Shown here: in pieces, positions 5,986 through 13,490 of the stretch
Layout: each line of letters starts with the position of its first letter
Position numbering within the stretch: the first letter of the stretch is position 1
Assembly: GCA_020025295.1 (NCBI GenBank)
Contig: JAHHSJ010000051.1
Location: 1 to 14,655 of the forward strand
Source of the DNA: Oscillospiraceae bacterium
GTDB taxonomy: Bacteria > Bacillota > Clostridia > Oscillospirales > Oscillospiraceae
Direction: 5' to 3'
Length of the DNA stretch: 14,655 nt
The notes under the pieces: generated by a model
The model's database searches: none
What the model was told of the DNA's origin: nothing
The model's input: the letters and a program-made list of their open reading frames with translations, nothing else
Translations under genes and position numbers: made by a program

Positions 5986-6657
5986 ATGAAAGAATACAAG
6001 GTCCTCGAGATCAAACAAAGTGTATTCAGCAGCAACGACCGTGAGGCAGAGCGTCTGCGTGGAGAATTGAAGGAGAAGGGTGTGTTTCTCCTCAATCTCA
6101 TGAGCAGCCCCGGCTCCGGAAAGACCACTACGCTCAAGCGCACCATCGCCGCCTTGAAGGACGAGCTGCGCATCGGCGTTATGGAAGCGGACATTGACTC
6201 TGAGGTGGATGCAAAAGCCATCTCCGAAACCGGTGTCAAGGCGATTCAGCTGCACACCGGCGGTATGTGCCATCTGGATGCCGACATGACCCGTCAGGGT
6301 CTGGAAGGTCTGGACACCGGCGATGTGGATCTGGCGATTTTGGAGAATGTGGGCAATCTGGTCTGCCCCGCTGAGTTTGACACCGGCGCTTCCAAAAATG
6401 CCATGATTCTTTCCGTACCCGAAGGACACGACAAGCCCCTGAAGTACCCCCTGATGTTCTCCATTGTCGATGTGGTACTCATTAACAAAATGGATGTGCT
6501 GCCCTATTTCGACTTTGACTTGGAGAAGTGCCGGGAATATGTCCATATGCGCAATCCCAAGGCGCAGGTCATTCCCATCTGTGCCAAAACCGGTGAAGGT
6601 ATGGAGGATTGGTACCAGTGGCTGCGGGATCAGGTCAAGAACTGGAAAGAGAACTGA
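5986..6657 (+). CDS. Hydrogenase/nickel-enzyme maturation GTPase HypB
   Basis: This 223-residue SIMIBI-class GTPase uses GTP hydrolysis to help HypA load nickel into [NiFe] hydrogenase large subunits. The P-loop is SPGSGKT (41-47). Cys95-His96 in TGGMCHLDAD and Cys127 in ENVGNLVCPAEFD are the conserved metal-binding residues of the GTPase domain. NKMD (167-170) is the guanine-specificity motif, and the following CAKTGEGM (199-206) corresponds to SAKTGEGM in relatives. The N-terminal CxxCGC nickel site of the E. coli protein and the His-rich tract of other HypBs are both absent, so this is the compact form. The start at 5986 is chosen for GGAGG four bases upstream; a GTG at 5953 would add an unconserved leader peptide. 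It is first in a three-gene operon, with 36 bp to the next start. Confidence 0.93.
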   Translation: MKEYKVLEIKQSVFSSNDREAERLRGELKEKGVFLLNLMSSPGSGKTTTLKRTIAALKDELRIGVMEADIDSEVDAKAISETGVKAIQLHTGGMCHLDADMTRQGLEGLDTGDVDLAILENVGNLVCPAEFDTGASKNAMILSVPEGHDKPLKYPLMFSIVDVVLINKMDVLPYFDFDLEKCREYVHMRNPKAQVIPICAKTGEGMEDWYQWLRDQVKNWKEN

Positions 6658-6693
6658 TACGAGAAACACACTTCTGTTTTGGAGGACACGATC

Positions 6694-9378
6694 ATGTCAG
6701 AATTACGCCCTAAAATTGTTAAGCTCGCAAAGATGGTCGGCGGTATTGCCGGCGCTATGAATAAAATCACGGAAGATTCCCCTGAATACATGGCACTCAA
6801 CGGCGTGGTCAGCGATGAGCAGGCCGATGTTGCCCTGACTCTGGGTCTGAGAAAGCCCCGCACCGCCGAATATGCCGCCAAAAAGTGCGGAAAGAGTGTG
6901 GAAGAAACCCACAAAATCCTGATGGAACTGGCTGTCATCGGCGTCTGTAAGGTTTGGCATGAGGACGGTCAGGAACTGTTCTGGACCAATATCTTCGCTC
7001 CCGGTATGCTGGAAATGATGGTCAACAACCGAGAGCAGCTGGAGGCTCACCCGGAAATCGGCCGTGCGTTTGAGGCCTACACGCGCACCCGTCTGGCTCC
7101 TATGACGCCCATGCTGCCGGAAGGCATGGCCATGATGCGTGTGATCCCCATTGAGTCTGCCATTGAGAACATCCCCGGCGTAGAGCCTTGGGAAAGGCTC
7201 TCCCACTATTTGGACAAGTATGACACCTTCAGCGTATCCGATTGTTCCTGCCGAGCCTCCCGCCGTCACATGGACGAAGGCTGCGGTCATCTGGAGTACG
7301 AGATGTGCCTGCAGATGGGCTCCGGTGCGGAATACTACATCAAAACCGGCAGAGCCAGAGAGATCACCTGGGATGAGGCCAAGGAAATCATCCGCCGTGC
7401 GGAAGAAAACGGCATGATGCACGAGATGCCTCACACCGAGGAACGAGGGGAAGCCTTCGCAATCTGCAACTGCTGCGGCTGCTCCTGTTTCTCAATGCGT
7501 GTTGCCTCCCTCTTCCACACCCCTGACGCAATCCGCTCTAATTTCTGCGCAGAAGTCAACCCGGAAAACTGTGTAGCCTGCGGTCAGTGCGTGGAAAACT
7601 GCCCCGTCAACGCCCTGCAGTTGGGTCAGCGGCTGTGCGCTAAGGAGCCTTACCCCGTAAAGAACGAGCCCACTGCCCGGGACCATATGTGGGGCCCCAA
7701 GCACTGGAATCCGGACTACCGTGAAAACCGTCGGGATGTGGCTGATGAGGGAACCTCTCCCTGCAAGACCGCCTGTCCTGCTCACATTGCCGTTCAGGGC
7801 TACATCAAGCTGGCAAGTCAGGGCAAGTATCGTGAGGCTCTGGAGCTGATTAAGAAGGAGAACCCCTTCCCTGCCGTCTGCGGTCGTATCTGCCCCCATG
7901 GCTGCGAGAGCCAGTGCACCCGCGGCGACATTGACGAGCCTATCGCCATTGACGAAATCAAGAAATTCATTGCAGATCAGGAACTGGACGGTTCCGTCCG
8001 CTTTGTCCCCGAAAAGCGCCATGATTACAGCGACAAGAAAATCGCCATCGTGGGCGCTGGCCCTGCCGGTCTGTCCTGCGCTTACTATCTGGCCATCGAT
8101 GGCTATGATATTACCGTGTTTGAAAAGCAGGAGAAGCTGGGCGGTATGCTGACTCTGGGCATCCCTGCCTTCCGTCTGGAAAAAGAAGTTGTAGATGCTG
8201 AAATTGATGTACTGCGTGCCATGGGCGTGAAGTTCCGCACCGGCGTGGAAGTCGGCAAGGATATCACGCTGGATCAGCTGCGCAAGGACGGCTTCCAAGC
8301 CTTCTATCTCGCCATCGGCGCTCAGGGCGGCCGTGCACTGGGCATTGAGGGTGAAAACGCCGAAGGCGTGGTCACCGGCGTGGAATTCCTGCGTGATGTG
8401 AATCTGGGCAAGGATGTGGCTCTGTCCGGCAAGGCCGTGGTTATCGGCGGCGGCAATGTGGCTATTGATGTGGCTCGCACCGCCATCCGCACCGGCGCCG
8501 AGGGTGTGTCCATGTTCTGTCTGGAAAGCAGAAGCGAAATGCCTGCTCTGAAGGACGAAATTGACGAAACACTCAAGGAAGGCATCGAGATCAACAACAG
8601 CTGGGGCCCCAAGCAGATCCTTACCGAAAATGGCAAGGTGATCGGCGTGGAATTCAAGAAGTGTGTCCGGGTCTTTGATGAGGACGGCCGCTTCTCCCCC
8701 GAATACGACGAAAATGACACCATGGTGGTGGAATGCCAGTCTGTGCTGCTCTCCATCGGTCAGTCCATCATCTGGGGCGATCTGCTCAACGGCAGCAGCA
8801 TCGGCACCAACCGCAACGGCACCGTGCAAGCGGATGACTTCACCTATCAGACCGCTCAGCCCGATGTATTCGTGGGCGGCGACGCCTTTACCGGCCCCAA
8901 GTTCGCCATTCACGCCATCGCCGCCGGCAAGGAAGGCGCCATCTCCATTCACCGCTATGTCCAGCCCGGTCAGAGTTTGACTCTGGGCCGTGACCGCCGG
9001 GAGTACCACGCCTTCGACAAGAACAATGTGGTGGTGGAAGGCTTTGACAACATGCCCAGACAGCAGGTTGGTCACAATCCCAATGCCGCCCATTCCTTCA
9101 AGGATGACCGTCTAACCTTCACCGAAGAGCAGATGAAGAAGGAAACCGAGCGCTGCCTCGGCTGCGGCGCCGTGCAGGTAGACAGCTATATGTGCGTGGG
9201 CTGCGGTCAGTGCACCACCAAATGCAAGTTTGACGCAATCCATCTGATCCGCAAGTACGACACCAAGCCCGACACCTACGAGCGTCTGCCCATGAAGATG
9301 GCTGCCAACGCTGTGAAGCGTGCCGGCAAGATTGCCGTCACCGGCGTCAAGGAGTTGGGCAAAAAGAAGGAGCAGTAA
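6694..9378 (+). CDS. Multi-cluster 4Fe-4S/FAD/NAD(P) oxidoreductase, GltD-like, with N-terminal Cys-rich domain
   Basis: This 894-residue protein has several modules. Residues about 30-100 look like a winged-helix fold. Cys-rich segments follow: SDCSCRASRRH (182-192) and CNCCGCSC (258-265). A 4Fe-4S ferredoxin motif, CVACGQCVENCP, lies at 293-304. A GltD/NfnB-type N-terminal Fe-S domain spans about 350-430, with Cys at 357, 361, 396, 400, 404 and 408. The FAD Rossmann motif GAGPAGL is at 454-460, the NAD(P) motif GGGNVAIDVAR at 585-595, and a C-terminal cysteine set (ERCLGCG, then CVGCGQCTTKC, ending at 844) could hold further Fe-S clusters. It should move electrons between NAD(P)H and ferredoxin-like carriers through flavin; the partner and physiological reaction are unknown. 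GltD itself is much shorter (about 450-500 residues), so this is a fusion. The start at 6694 is chosen for GGAGG eight bases upstream. It sits between hypB and hypA, with 20 bp to hypA, which suggests a shared task. Glutamate synthase itself is unlikely because no gltA gene is adjacent. Confidence 0.85.
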   Translation: MSELRPKIVKLAKMVGGIAGAMNKITEDSPEYMALNGVVSDEQADVALTLGLRKPRTAEYAAKKCGKSVEETHKILMELAVIGVCKVWHEDGQELFWTNIFAPGMLEMMVNNREQLEAHPEIGRAFEAYTRTRLAPMTPMLPEGMAMMRVIPIESAIENIPGVEPWERLSHYLDKYDTFSVSDCSCRASRRHMDEGCGHLEYEMCLQMGSGAEYYIKTGRAREITWDEAKEIIRRAEENGMMHEMPHTEERGEAFAICNCCGCSCFSMRVASLFHTPDAIRSNFCAEVNPENCVACGQCVENCPVNALQLGQRLCAKEPYPVKNEPTARDHMWGPKHWNPDYRENRRDVADEGTSPCKTACPAHIAVQGYIKLASQGKYREALELIKKENPFPAVCGRICPHGCESQCTRGDIDEPIAIDEIKKFIADQELDGSVRFVPEKRHDYSDKKIAIVGAGPAGLSCAYYLAIDGYDITVFEKQEKLGGMLTLGIPAFRLEKEVVDAEIDVLRAMGVKFRTGVEVGKDITLDQLRKDGFQAFYLAIGAQGGRALGIEGENAEGVVTGVEFLRDVNLGKDVALSGKAVVIGGGNVAIDVARTAIRTGAEGVSMFCLESRSEMPALKDEIDETLKEGIEINNSWGPKQILTENGKVIGVEFKKCVRVFDEDGRFSPEYDENDTMVVECQSVLLSIGQSIIWGDLLNGSSIGTNRNGTVQADDFTYQTAQPDVFVGGDAFTGPKFAIHAIAAGKEGAISIHRYVQPGQSLTLGRDRREYHAFDKNNVVVEGFDNMPRQQVGHNPNAAHSFKDDRLTFTEEQMKKETERCLGCGAVQVDSYMCVGCGQCTTKCKFDAIHLIRKYDTKPDTYERLPMKMAANAVKRAGKIAVTGVKELGKKKEQ

Positions 9379-9398
9379 GCGTCCGGAAAGGAACCACT

Positions 9399-9740
9399 AT
9401 GCACGAACTCGGCGTTATCAGCGCCATGGTCAAGACCATTGAGGAAATCATCCACGAACAGGGCTACACCGAAGTACACAAGCTTGTTCTGGAAGTGGGT
9501 GAGCTGTCCGGCATCGTTCCCCACTACATGGAAGTCTGTTATCCTGCCGCTGTGTACAAAACCTTTATGGAAAACAGCGTTCTGGAGCTGGAAACCATCC
9601 CCGGCATCGTCCGGTGCAAGGACTGTCAAAAGGAGTTCAATGCGGTAGCACACGATTTCATCTGTCCGGACTGCGGAAGTCAGAACATGGAAATTCTATC
9701 CGGAAACGATGTTATGATTAAGGAAATTCTGTGTACCTGA
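9399..9740 (+). CDS. Nickel metallochaperone HypA
   Basis: This 113-residue protein is a typical HypA/HybF. The N-terminal Met-His-Glu supplies the nickel ligands (His2 and the backbone). The structural zinc site is two CxxC motifs, RCKDC (Cys73, Cys76) and CPDC (Cys89, Cys92). Length and the LEVGELSGIVPHYMEVCY core are family-like. It works with HypB to insert nickel into [NiFe] hydrogenase precursors, and in some bacteria also supplies urease. AAGGAA lies five bases before the start. It is the last gene of the operon with hypB and the flavoprotein, and the terminator at 9850-9891 follows. The usual companions hypC, hypD, hypE, hypF and hydrogenase structural genes are not in the window. Confidence 0.95.
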   Translation: MHELGVISAMVKTIEEIIHEQGYTEVHKLVLEVGELSGIVPHYMEVCYPAAVYKTFMENSVLELETIPGIVRCKDCQKEFNAVAHDFICPDCGSQNMEILSGNDVMIKEILCT

Positions 9741-9849
9741 GCAGAGTTTTCCTTCCGACCAAAAACAGGCACTCGGATGGGTGGTTATAGAACAGTAACC
9801 TACAAAAATTACTGATCTATGGCATCTGTCTGACAGGATTTGCAAAAAG

Positions 9850-9891
9850 AAAGAGGCATTACCGAGATTCAAAATCTTGTAATGCCTCTTT
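9850..9891. terminator. Bidirectional terminator after hypA
   Basis: AAAGAGGCATTAC (9850-9862) pairs with GTAATGCCTCTTT (9879-9891), 13 bp, and an inner helix is formed by AGATT with AATCT. T-rich runs lie on both sides (TTTTTC on plus; TCTTTTT on minus). It separates the hyp operon from the oppositely transcribed ABC module. Confidence 0.9.
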
Positions 9892-9962
9892 TTCTTGTAA
9901 TTGACAAATTTCTGTTTTGAAATGCCGTTTGCTCCAATATGAGTAAAGACTCCAAAACGAAA

Positions 9963-9996
9963 AGGCTGGTAATGCATCAAAAGCGAAACCAGAGCC
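9963..9996 (-). terminator. Candidate terminator of the ABC permease gene
   Basis: On the minus strand GGCTCTGGT pairs with ACCAGCC, with a two-base bulge, across a 17-nt loop, and is followed by TTTTCGTTTT. A small dyad, TAAAACA-AAC-TGTTTTA (9999-10015), overlaps the permease stop. The loop is long and the stem imperfect, so the hairpin at 9850-9891 may be the main terminator. Confidence 0.45.
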
Positions 9997-10012
9997 AATA
10001 AAACAAACTGTT

Positions 10013-12682
10013 TTACCCTTCGCTTTCCCTCAGGCGCTCAACGATGGTTTGCTTAGACACACTGTGATATACAAACAAAGGAACCAAGCATCCCACCACG
10101 GCAAAAATGGGAGCTACAATGATCATTGGAATGAAGGTGGGGCGATTGGTAAAGAACCAGAACATTTTTTCGAGAACGGCCGCCGCAAGCGGTCCAACCG
10201 CCAAAAAGAACATGAGTGCCAGCACCACAGATCCCAGAGCATACATCAGGCCCTCCAGAACCAGCATGGCTTTCAGCTGCCTGCCGGTCATACCAATGGA
10301 TTGCAGCATCGCAAACTCCCGCTTTCTGGAAAGAATGCCGGTCAAAATCGCATTGGCAAAGTTAAGGATTCCCACCAAGCCAACAATAAAGCTGAGCAAA
10401 CCGCCAACGATCAGGAACATAGAGCGGAAACTGTTGAATTCATTGACATACTGCAGCTTGCTCTCATAGCCGTAGCGTGGATTAACGCTTTCGGTATAAT
10501 GATGCAAAAATTCTTCCATATCGGACTCGGCCCCATCTGCTACATCAAAGGCATAGAGCATCACATCGGATTTTCCGGTGATTTCCCGTAAGGTTTCCGC
10601 ATTCAGCACAAACTCGTCTGTGCCATAATACCGATAGCTTAGATTGGACGGAACGACCACCAAGGCCTCAACGGTAAAGGTCTCATCATGGTATTGGGAA
10701 GGGCGTGCCAGATAGGGCTGATCTCCAAAGGCGTCCGGGTCGTCATGGATTTCACCGGTTTCGGGCGAATAGTATTCCCATGACTCCGGGACACGAAGTG
10801 TTACCGTGTCGCCCACCTTGGCCCAGTGAGAATCCGGTTCCCAATTTCCGTAATCGTCATCAGAGTAGACCGCTGCAATTCCTCGGCTGTTATCCTGATA
10901 CAGGCTGGACAAGTCTCCGTCTACAACTTTTAATGCGTCAAGTAGAAACGGCTCCATTCCATAGGTATTCACTTCTTCCATCACACGACCATCTTCTGTG
11001 TGAGGCCTGTTGGAAGCCACATATTCCGCGGACTCTTCTGAATTTCCCCAATGAAGCATATTTTTGTTCACCCATTCCTCCGGGGCAAACTCTTGAATTG
11101 CATCGCTCTGTCCATAAATTCGTCCGCCCTCCAGAATGCTGCCCTGTGTGTTGACTTCGGAAATCACTTCTTCCGGCATGATACCTTTACCGACTCTCCA
11201 GGTCATCACATTATTATTGAAATAACCACCATCTGCCAGAATAAAGTCACAACTGGATTTATCCTGCAAGTATTTCTCCATATCGAAGCCATTGGTAAAG
11301 AGCGTTGTCATTTGCAGCAGTACCACAGCCAAGGTCAGACTGAGGACGGTCACAATTGTTTTTCCCTTGCTTCGGCCCAGATTTGCCCACGCCATACTCC
11401 ATACGGAAATGTTGCCGCTGCCTTTTTTCACCTTCTTTTTGGATCTGCTGCCCTCGGTATATCGGACAGCCTCTACCGGAGAGACTTTTGCTGCCAACCG
11501 GCCAGGACGGGCACAGGAAAGGAACACCGTCAGCAGTGCAAACAGAGCGGCTCCTGCAAAAATAGCCGGAGATGCAGAAACCGTATCAACCACCACGCCA
11601 TTCAGGCGGCTCAAGATCACAGGGCTGAGCTTTGCACCGATAAGCCAGCCCAAAATACAGCCGGCTGGAATACCGGCTAAAGAAAGCAGAAACGCCTGCC
11701 GCCGCAGGATGGATTTGATCTGTTTTCCGGTAGTGCCGATGGTCTTCAAAAGGCCATAAAACCGAATATCTCCGGCCACAGAAATCTGAAAGACATTATA
11801 AATAATCAGATACCCTGTCAGCATGATCAAAAACAGTAAACCGAACATTGTCACAACTGTCATTGGATCCGTGTTTTCGCCTATCTGCGCGCCTGTATAG
11901 CCCCAATTGACACCAGTGTGGATGTAGTTAGGTTTCTCTGCCGATTCGGATTGATAGCCATGCTGCTTCACAATCGCATTCAGATTCTCGGCAATATGGC
12001 GGGAATTTTGGAACATCACATCCAGATTCCAGCTGCCGGTCAGGTTGTCCTCCGTAGGCAATACAATCTCCATTTCATCCAGAACGGAGTTCACTCGGCT
12101 TTCCGGAATCAGCACCATGTTGGCCGTCACAATAGGGTCCTTCTCCCACCAGCCGCAGAGCGTAAAGGTCTGCTCTGTGGGCTTTCCGCATACATCTACC
12201 AAAACGGTAAACTCTGCCCCCAGCTTTGGTTCCACCCCCAGAAGCCGCAAGACTTCCGTATCCGTAGCGACCTCATTGGTACCCTCTGCGGGCAGTCTTC
12301 CAACAACCGGATCAAGATACATCCAATGTGCGGTATTCGGATTACACCACCGCACTTCCACATGATTTTTCCTGAACTCCTCATTTTGGGCAAAGCCCAG
12401 AACCCGGCTGACTCCCCAATCCTTAATCAGCGGGTCCTCACGCAGCTCCAGATATTGCTCTTCGGTCAGGTATTTCAAGCTTCCCTGAGCACAGCCGCCT
12501 ACTTGACGGAAGTTTGCCTGCTGAACGGCCTCGTTGATGGAAAGGCCTACCGTAAAGAGGGATGTGAATAGCAGCGTGGTCAGAGCAATGGCCAAAATCG
12601 CAATCAGGTTCCGGCTTTTTGCCGCTTTGAAGCTCTTTCGTGCCAAATCTCGAATGCAGGGTTTATTGGAAACTTTGAGCAT
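10013..12682 (-). CDS. FtsX-type ABC transporter permease, 8 TM
   Basis: This 889-residue inner-membrane protein has two related halves, each with one TM helix, a large extracytoplasmic domain and three more TM helices. Approximate TM positions are 25-47, 274-299, 330-352, 371-391, 441-463, 755-782, 811-832 and 851-873; the two extracytoplasmic domains are about 48-273 and 465-754. A repeated cytoplasmic coupling motif supports duplication: FYGLLKTIGTTGKQIK (308-323) and EFAMLQSIGMTGRQLK (789-804). The family (FtsX/MacB/LolCE/BceB) uses mechanotransmission to extrude peptides or lipids or to strip antimicrobial peptides from membranes. The 4+4 layout is LolC/E-like duplication rather than the 10-TM BceB plan. 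It starts four bases after the ATPase stop, with its GGTGAGG-type ribosome site overlapping that stop, so translation is coupled. With the kinase and regulator upstream, a defence or export role is likely. The substrate is unknown. Confidence 0.9.
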   Translation of the reverse strand: MLKVSNKPCIRDLARKSFKAAKSRNLIAILAIALTTLLFTSLFTVGLSINEAVQQANFRQVGGCAQGSLKYLTEEQYLELREDPLIKDWGVSRVLGFAQNEEFRKNHVEVRWCNPNTAHWMYLDPVVGRLPAEGTNEVATDTEVLRLLGVEPKLGAEFTVLVDVCGKPTEQTFTLCGWWEKDPIVTANMVLIPESRVNSVLDEMEIVLPTEDNLTGSWNLDVMFQNSRHIAENLNAIVKQHGYQSESAEKPNYIHTGVNWGYTGAQIGENTDPMTVVTMFGLLFLIMLTGYLIIYNVFQISVAGDIRFYGLLKTIGTTGKQIKSILRRQAFLLSLAGIPAGCILGWLIGAKLSPVILSRLNGVVVDTVSASPAIFAGAALFALLTVFLSCARPGRLAAKVSPVEAVRYTEGSRSKKKVKKGSGNISVWSMAWANLGRSKGKTIVTVLSLTLAVVLLQMTTLFTNGFDMEKYLQDKSSCDFILADGGYFNNNVMTWRVGKGIMPEEVISEVNTQGSILEGGRIYGQSDAIQEFAPEEWVNKNMLHWGNSEESAEYVASNRPHTEDGRVMEEVNTYGMEPFLLDALKVVDGDLSSLYQDNSRGIAAVYSDDDYGNWEPDSHWAKVGDTVTLRVPESWEYYSPETGEIHDDPDAFGDQPYLARPSQYHDETFTVEALVVVPSNLSYRYYGTDEFVLNAETLREITGKSDVMLYAFDVADGAESDMEEFLHHYTESVNPRYGYESKLQYVNEFNSFRSMFLIVGGLLSFIVGLVGILNFANAILTGILSRKREFAMLQSIGMTGRQLKAMLVLEGLMYALGSVVLALMFFLAVGPLAAAVLEKMFWFFTNRPTFIPMIIVAPIFAVVGCLVPLFVYHSVSKQTIVERLRESEG

Positions 12683-12686
12683 ATCC

Positions 12687-13358
12687 TCACCCCCTGATTA
12701 CAATACGCCCATCCTCAATCCGGATGATGCGGTCTGCCAGCTGGGCGATTTCTTCGTTGTGGGTAATCATCACAATGGTCTGGGAAAATCGCTCACTTGT
12801 CACCTTCAAAAGACTCAGCACATCTTGACTGGTTTTGCTGTCCAAATTACCTGTGGGTTCATCTGCCAATATAATAGCAGGTTTCGCCGCCAAGGCTCGG
12901 GCAATGGCCACCCGCTGCTGCTGACCGCCGGAGAGATTGTTGGGCAGACTTTGGAGTTTCTTCCGGAGCCCCAGCATTTGAATAATCTCATCCACATACT
13001 TTTCATCAACCTGTTTGCCATCCAGACGAATCGGCAGCACAATATTTTCCAGAACATTCAGCACCGGCACCAGATTATAATTCTGAAACACAAACCCGAT
13101 CTTGCGGCGTCGGAAAATCGTCAGTTCCTCGTCCTTCAGGCTTCCAAGCTCCCGCCCATCGACGATGACCGTTCCCTCTGTGGGACGATCCAAACCTCCT
13201 AACATATGCAGAAGCGTGGATTTGCCGGAGCCGGAAGTGCCTACAACAGCTACAAACTCACCCTTCTCCACAGAAAGATCGACCCCATCCAAAGCGTAGA
13301 CAGCCGTTTCGCCGGTTCCATAGCTTTTCTTCAGGTTTTGAACCTGTAAAATACTCAT
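12687..13358 (-). CDS. ABC transporter ATPase (MacB/LolD/BceA type)
   Basis: This 223-residue nucleotide-binding subunit pairs with the downstream FtsX-type permease. Walker A is GTSGSGKST (40-48), the Q-loop has Gln92 in FQNYNLVPVLNV, the signature is LSGGQQQRVAIARAL from 142, Walker B is IILADE (162-167) and the H-loop is His200 in MITHN. The LVPVLNVLENIVLP segment and the short length are typical of the LolD/MacB/BceA group. AGAGGA at 13365-13370 lies six bases before the start. The two genes form a tight pair (four bases apart). They are separated from the kinase gene by 132 bp of apparent control sequence, so they probably have their own inducible promoter. Confidence 0.95.
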   Translation of the reverse strand: MSILQVQNLKKSYGTGETAVYALDGVDLSVEKGEFVAVVGTSGSGKSTLLHMLGGLDRPTEGTVIVDGRELGSLKDEELTIFRRRKIGFVFQNYNLVPVLNVLENIVLPIRLDGKQVDEKYVDEIIQMLGLRKKLQSLPNNLSGGQQQRVAIARALAAKPAIILADEPTGNLDSKTSQDVLSLLKVTSERFSQTIVMITHNEEIAQLADRIIRIEDGRIVIRG

Positions 13359-13374
13359 ATCCGTTCCTCTTATG

Positions 13375-13418
13375 AAAAAATCTCAAGGCAAGGAGGTTTC
13401 ACCCTCCCTGCACTCGAG
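13375..13418 (-). terminator. Terminator-like hairpin before the ABC genes
   Basis: On the minus strand, CTCGAG-T-GCAGGGAGG pairs with CCTCCTTGC-CTTGAG, 15 bp with two G-U pairs and one bulged T, around a GTGAAA loop. A and T6 (13380-13375) follow. It could end the regulator/kinase message, or act as a leader attenuator for the ABC genes, whose start codon is only 17 bases further on. Confidence 0.75.
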
Positions 13419-13451
13419 ATCATATCAAATGATTCTTTCCAGAATCTTTCC
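13419..13451 (-). promoter_or_regulatory. Probable response-regulator-dependent promoter of the ABC operon
   Basis: On the minus strand a direct repeat, GGAAAGATTC (13451-13442) and GGAAAGAATC (13440-13431), has 11-bp phasing, the geometry favoured by OmpR-family regulators. TATGAT (13424-13419) follows as a -10 box. No TTGACA-like -35 is present; the repeat occupies that position, as in activator-dependent promoters. The predicted start is near 13412, at the base of the hairpin. Confidence 0.45.
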
Positions 13452-13459
13452 GGAGAGAA

Positions 13460-13489
13460 TTCAATTCTTACAGTTTTGAAAGAATTGAA
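13460..13489 (-). repeat. AT-rich inverted repeat next to the kinase stop
   Basis: TTCAATTCTT (13460-13469) pairs perfectly with AAGAATTGAA (13480-13489), 10 bp with a 10-nt loop, immediately after the kinase stop codon at 13491. There is no T-tract on either strand, so it is a weak terminator at best. It may protect the 3' end or be an operator. Confidence 0.5.
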
Positions 13490-13490
13490 G

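Noticed and set aside
7492..9093. 533-codon open frame antisense to the oxidoreductase
   Set aside because: It mirrors a well-conserved plus-strand gene, lacks a ribosome site and shows no family motifs; it follows from GC-rich codon bias.
6694..9378. Glutamate synthase small subunit (gltD)
   Set aside because: Only the middle and C-terminal parts are GltD-like. The long Fe-S N-terminus, the hyp neighbours and the lack of an adjacent large subunit argue against it.
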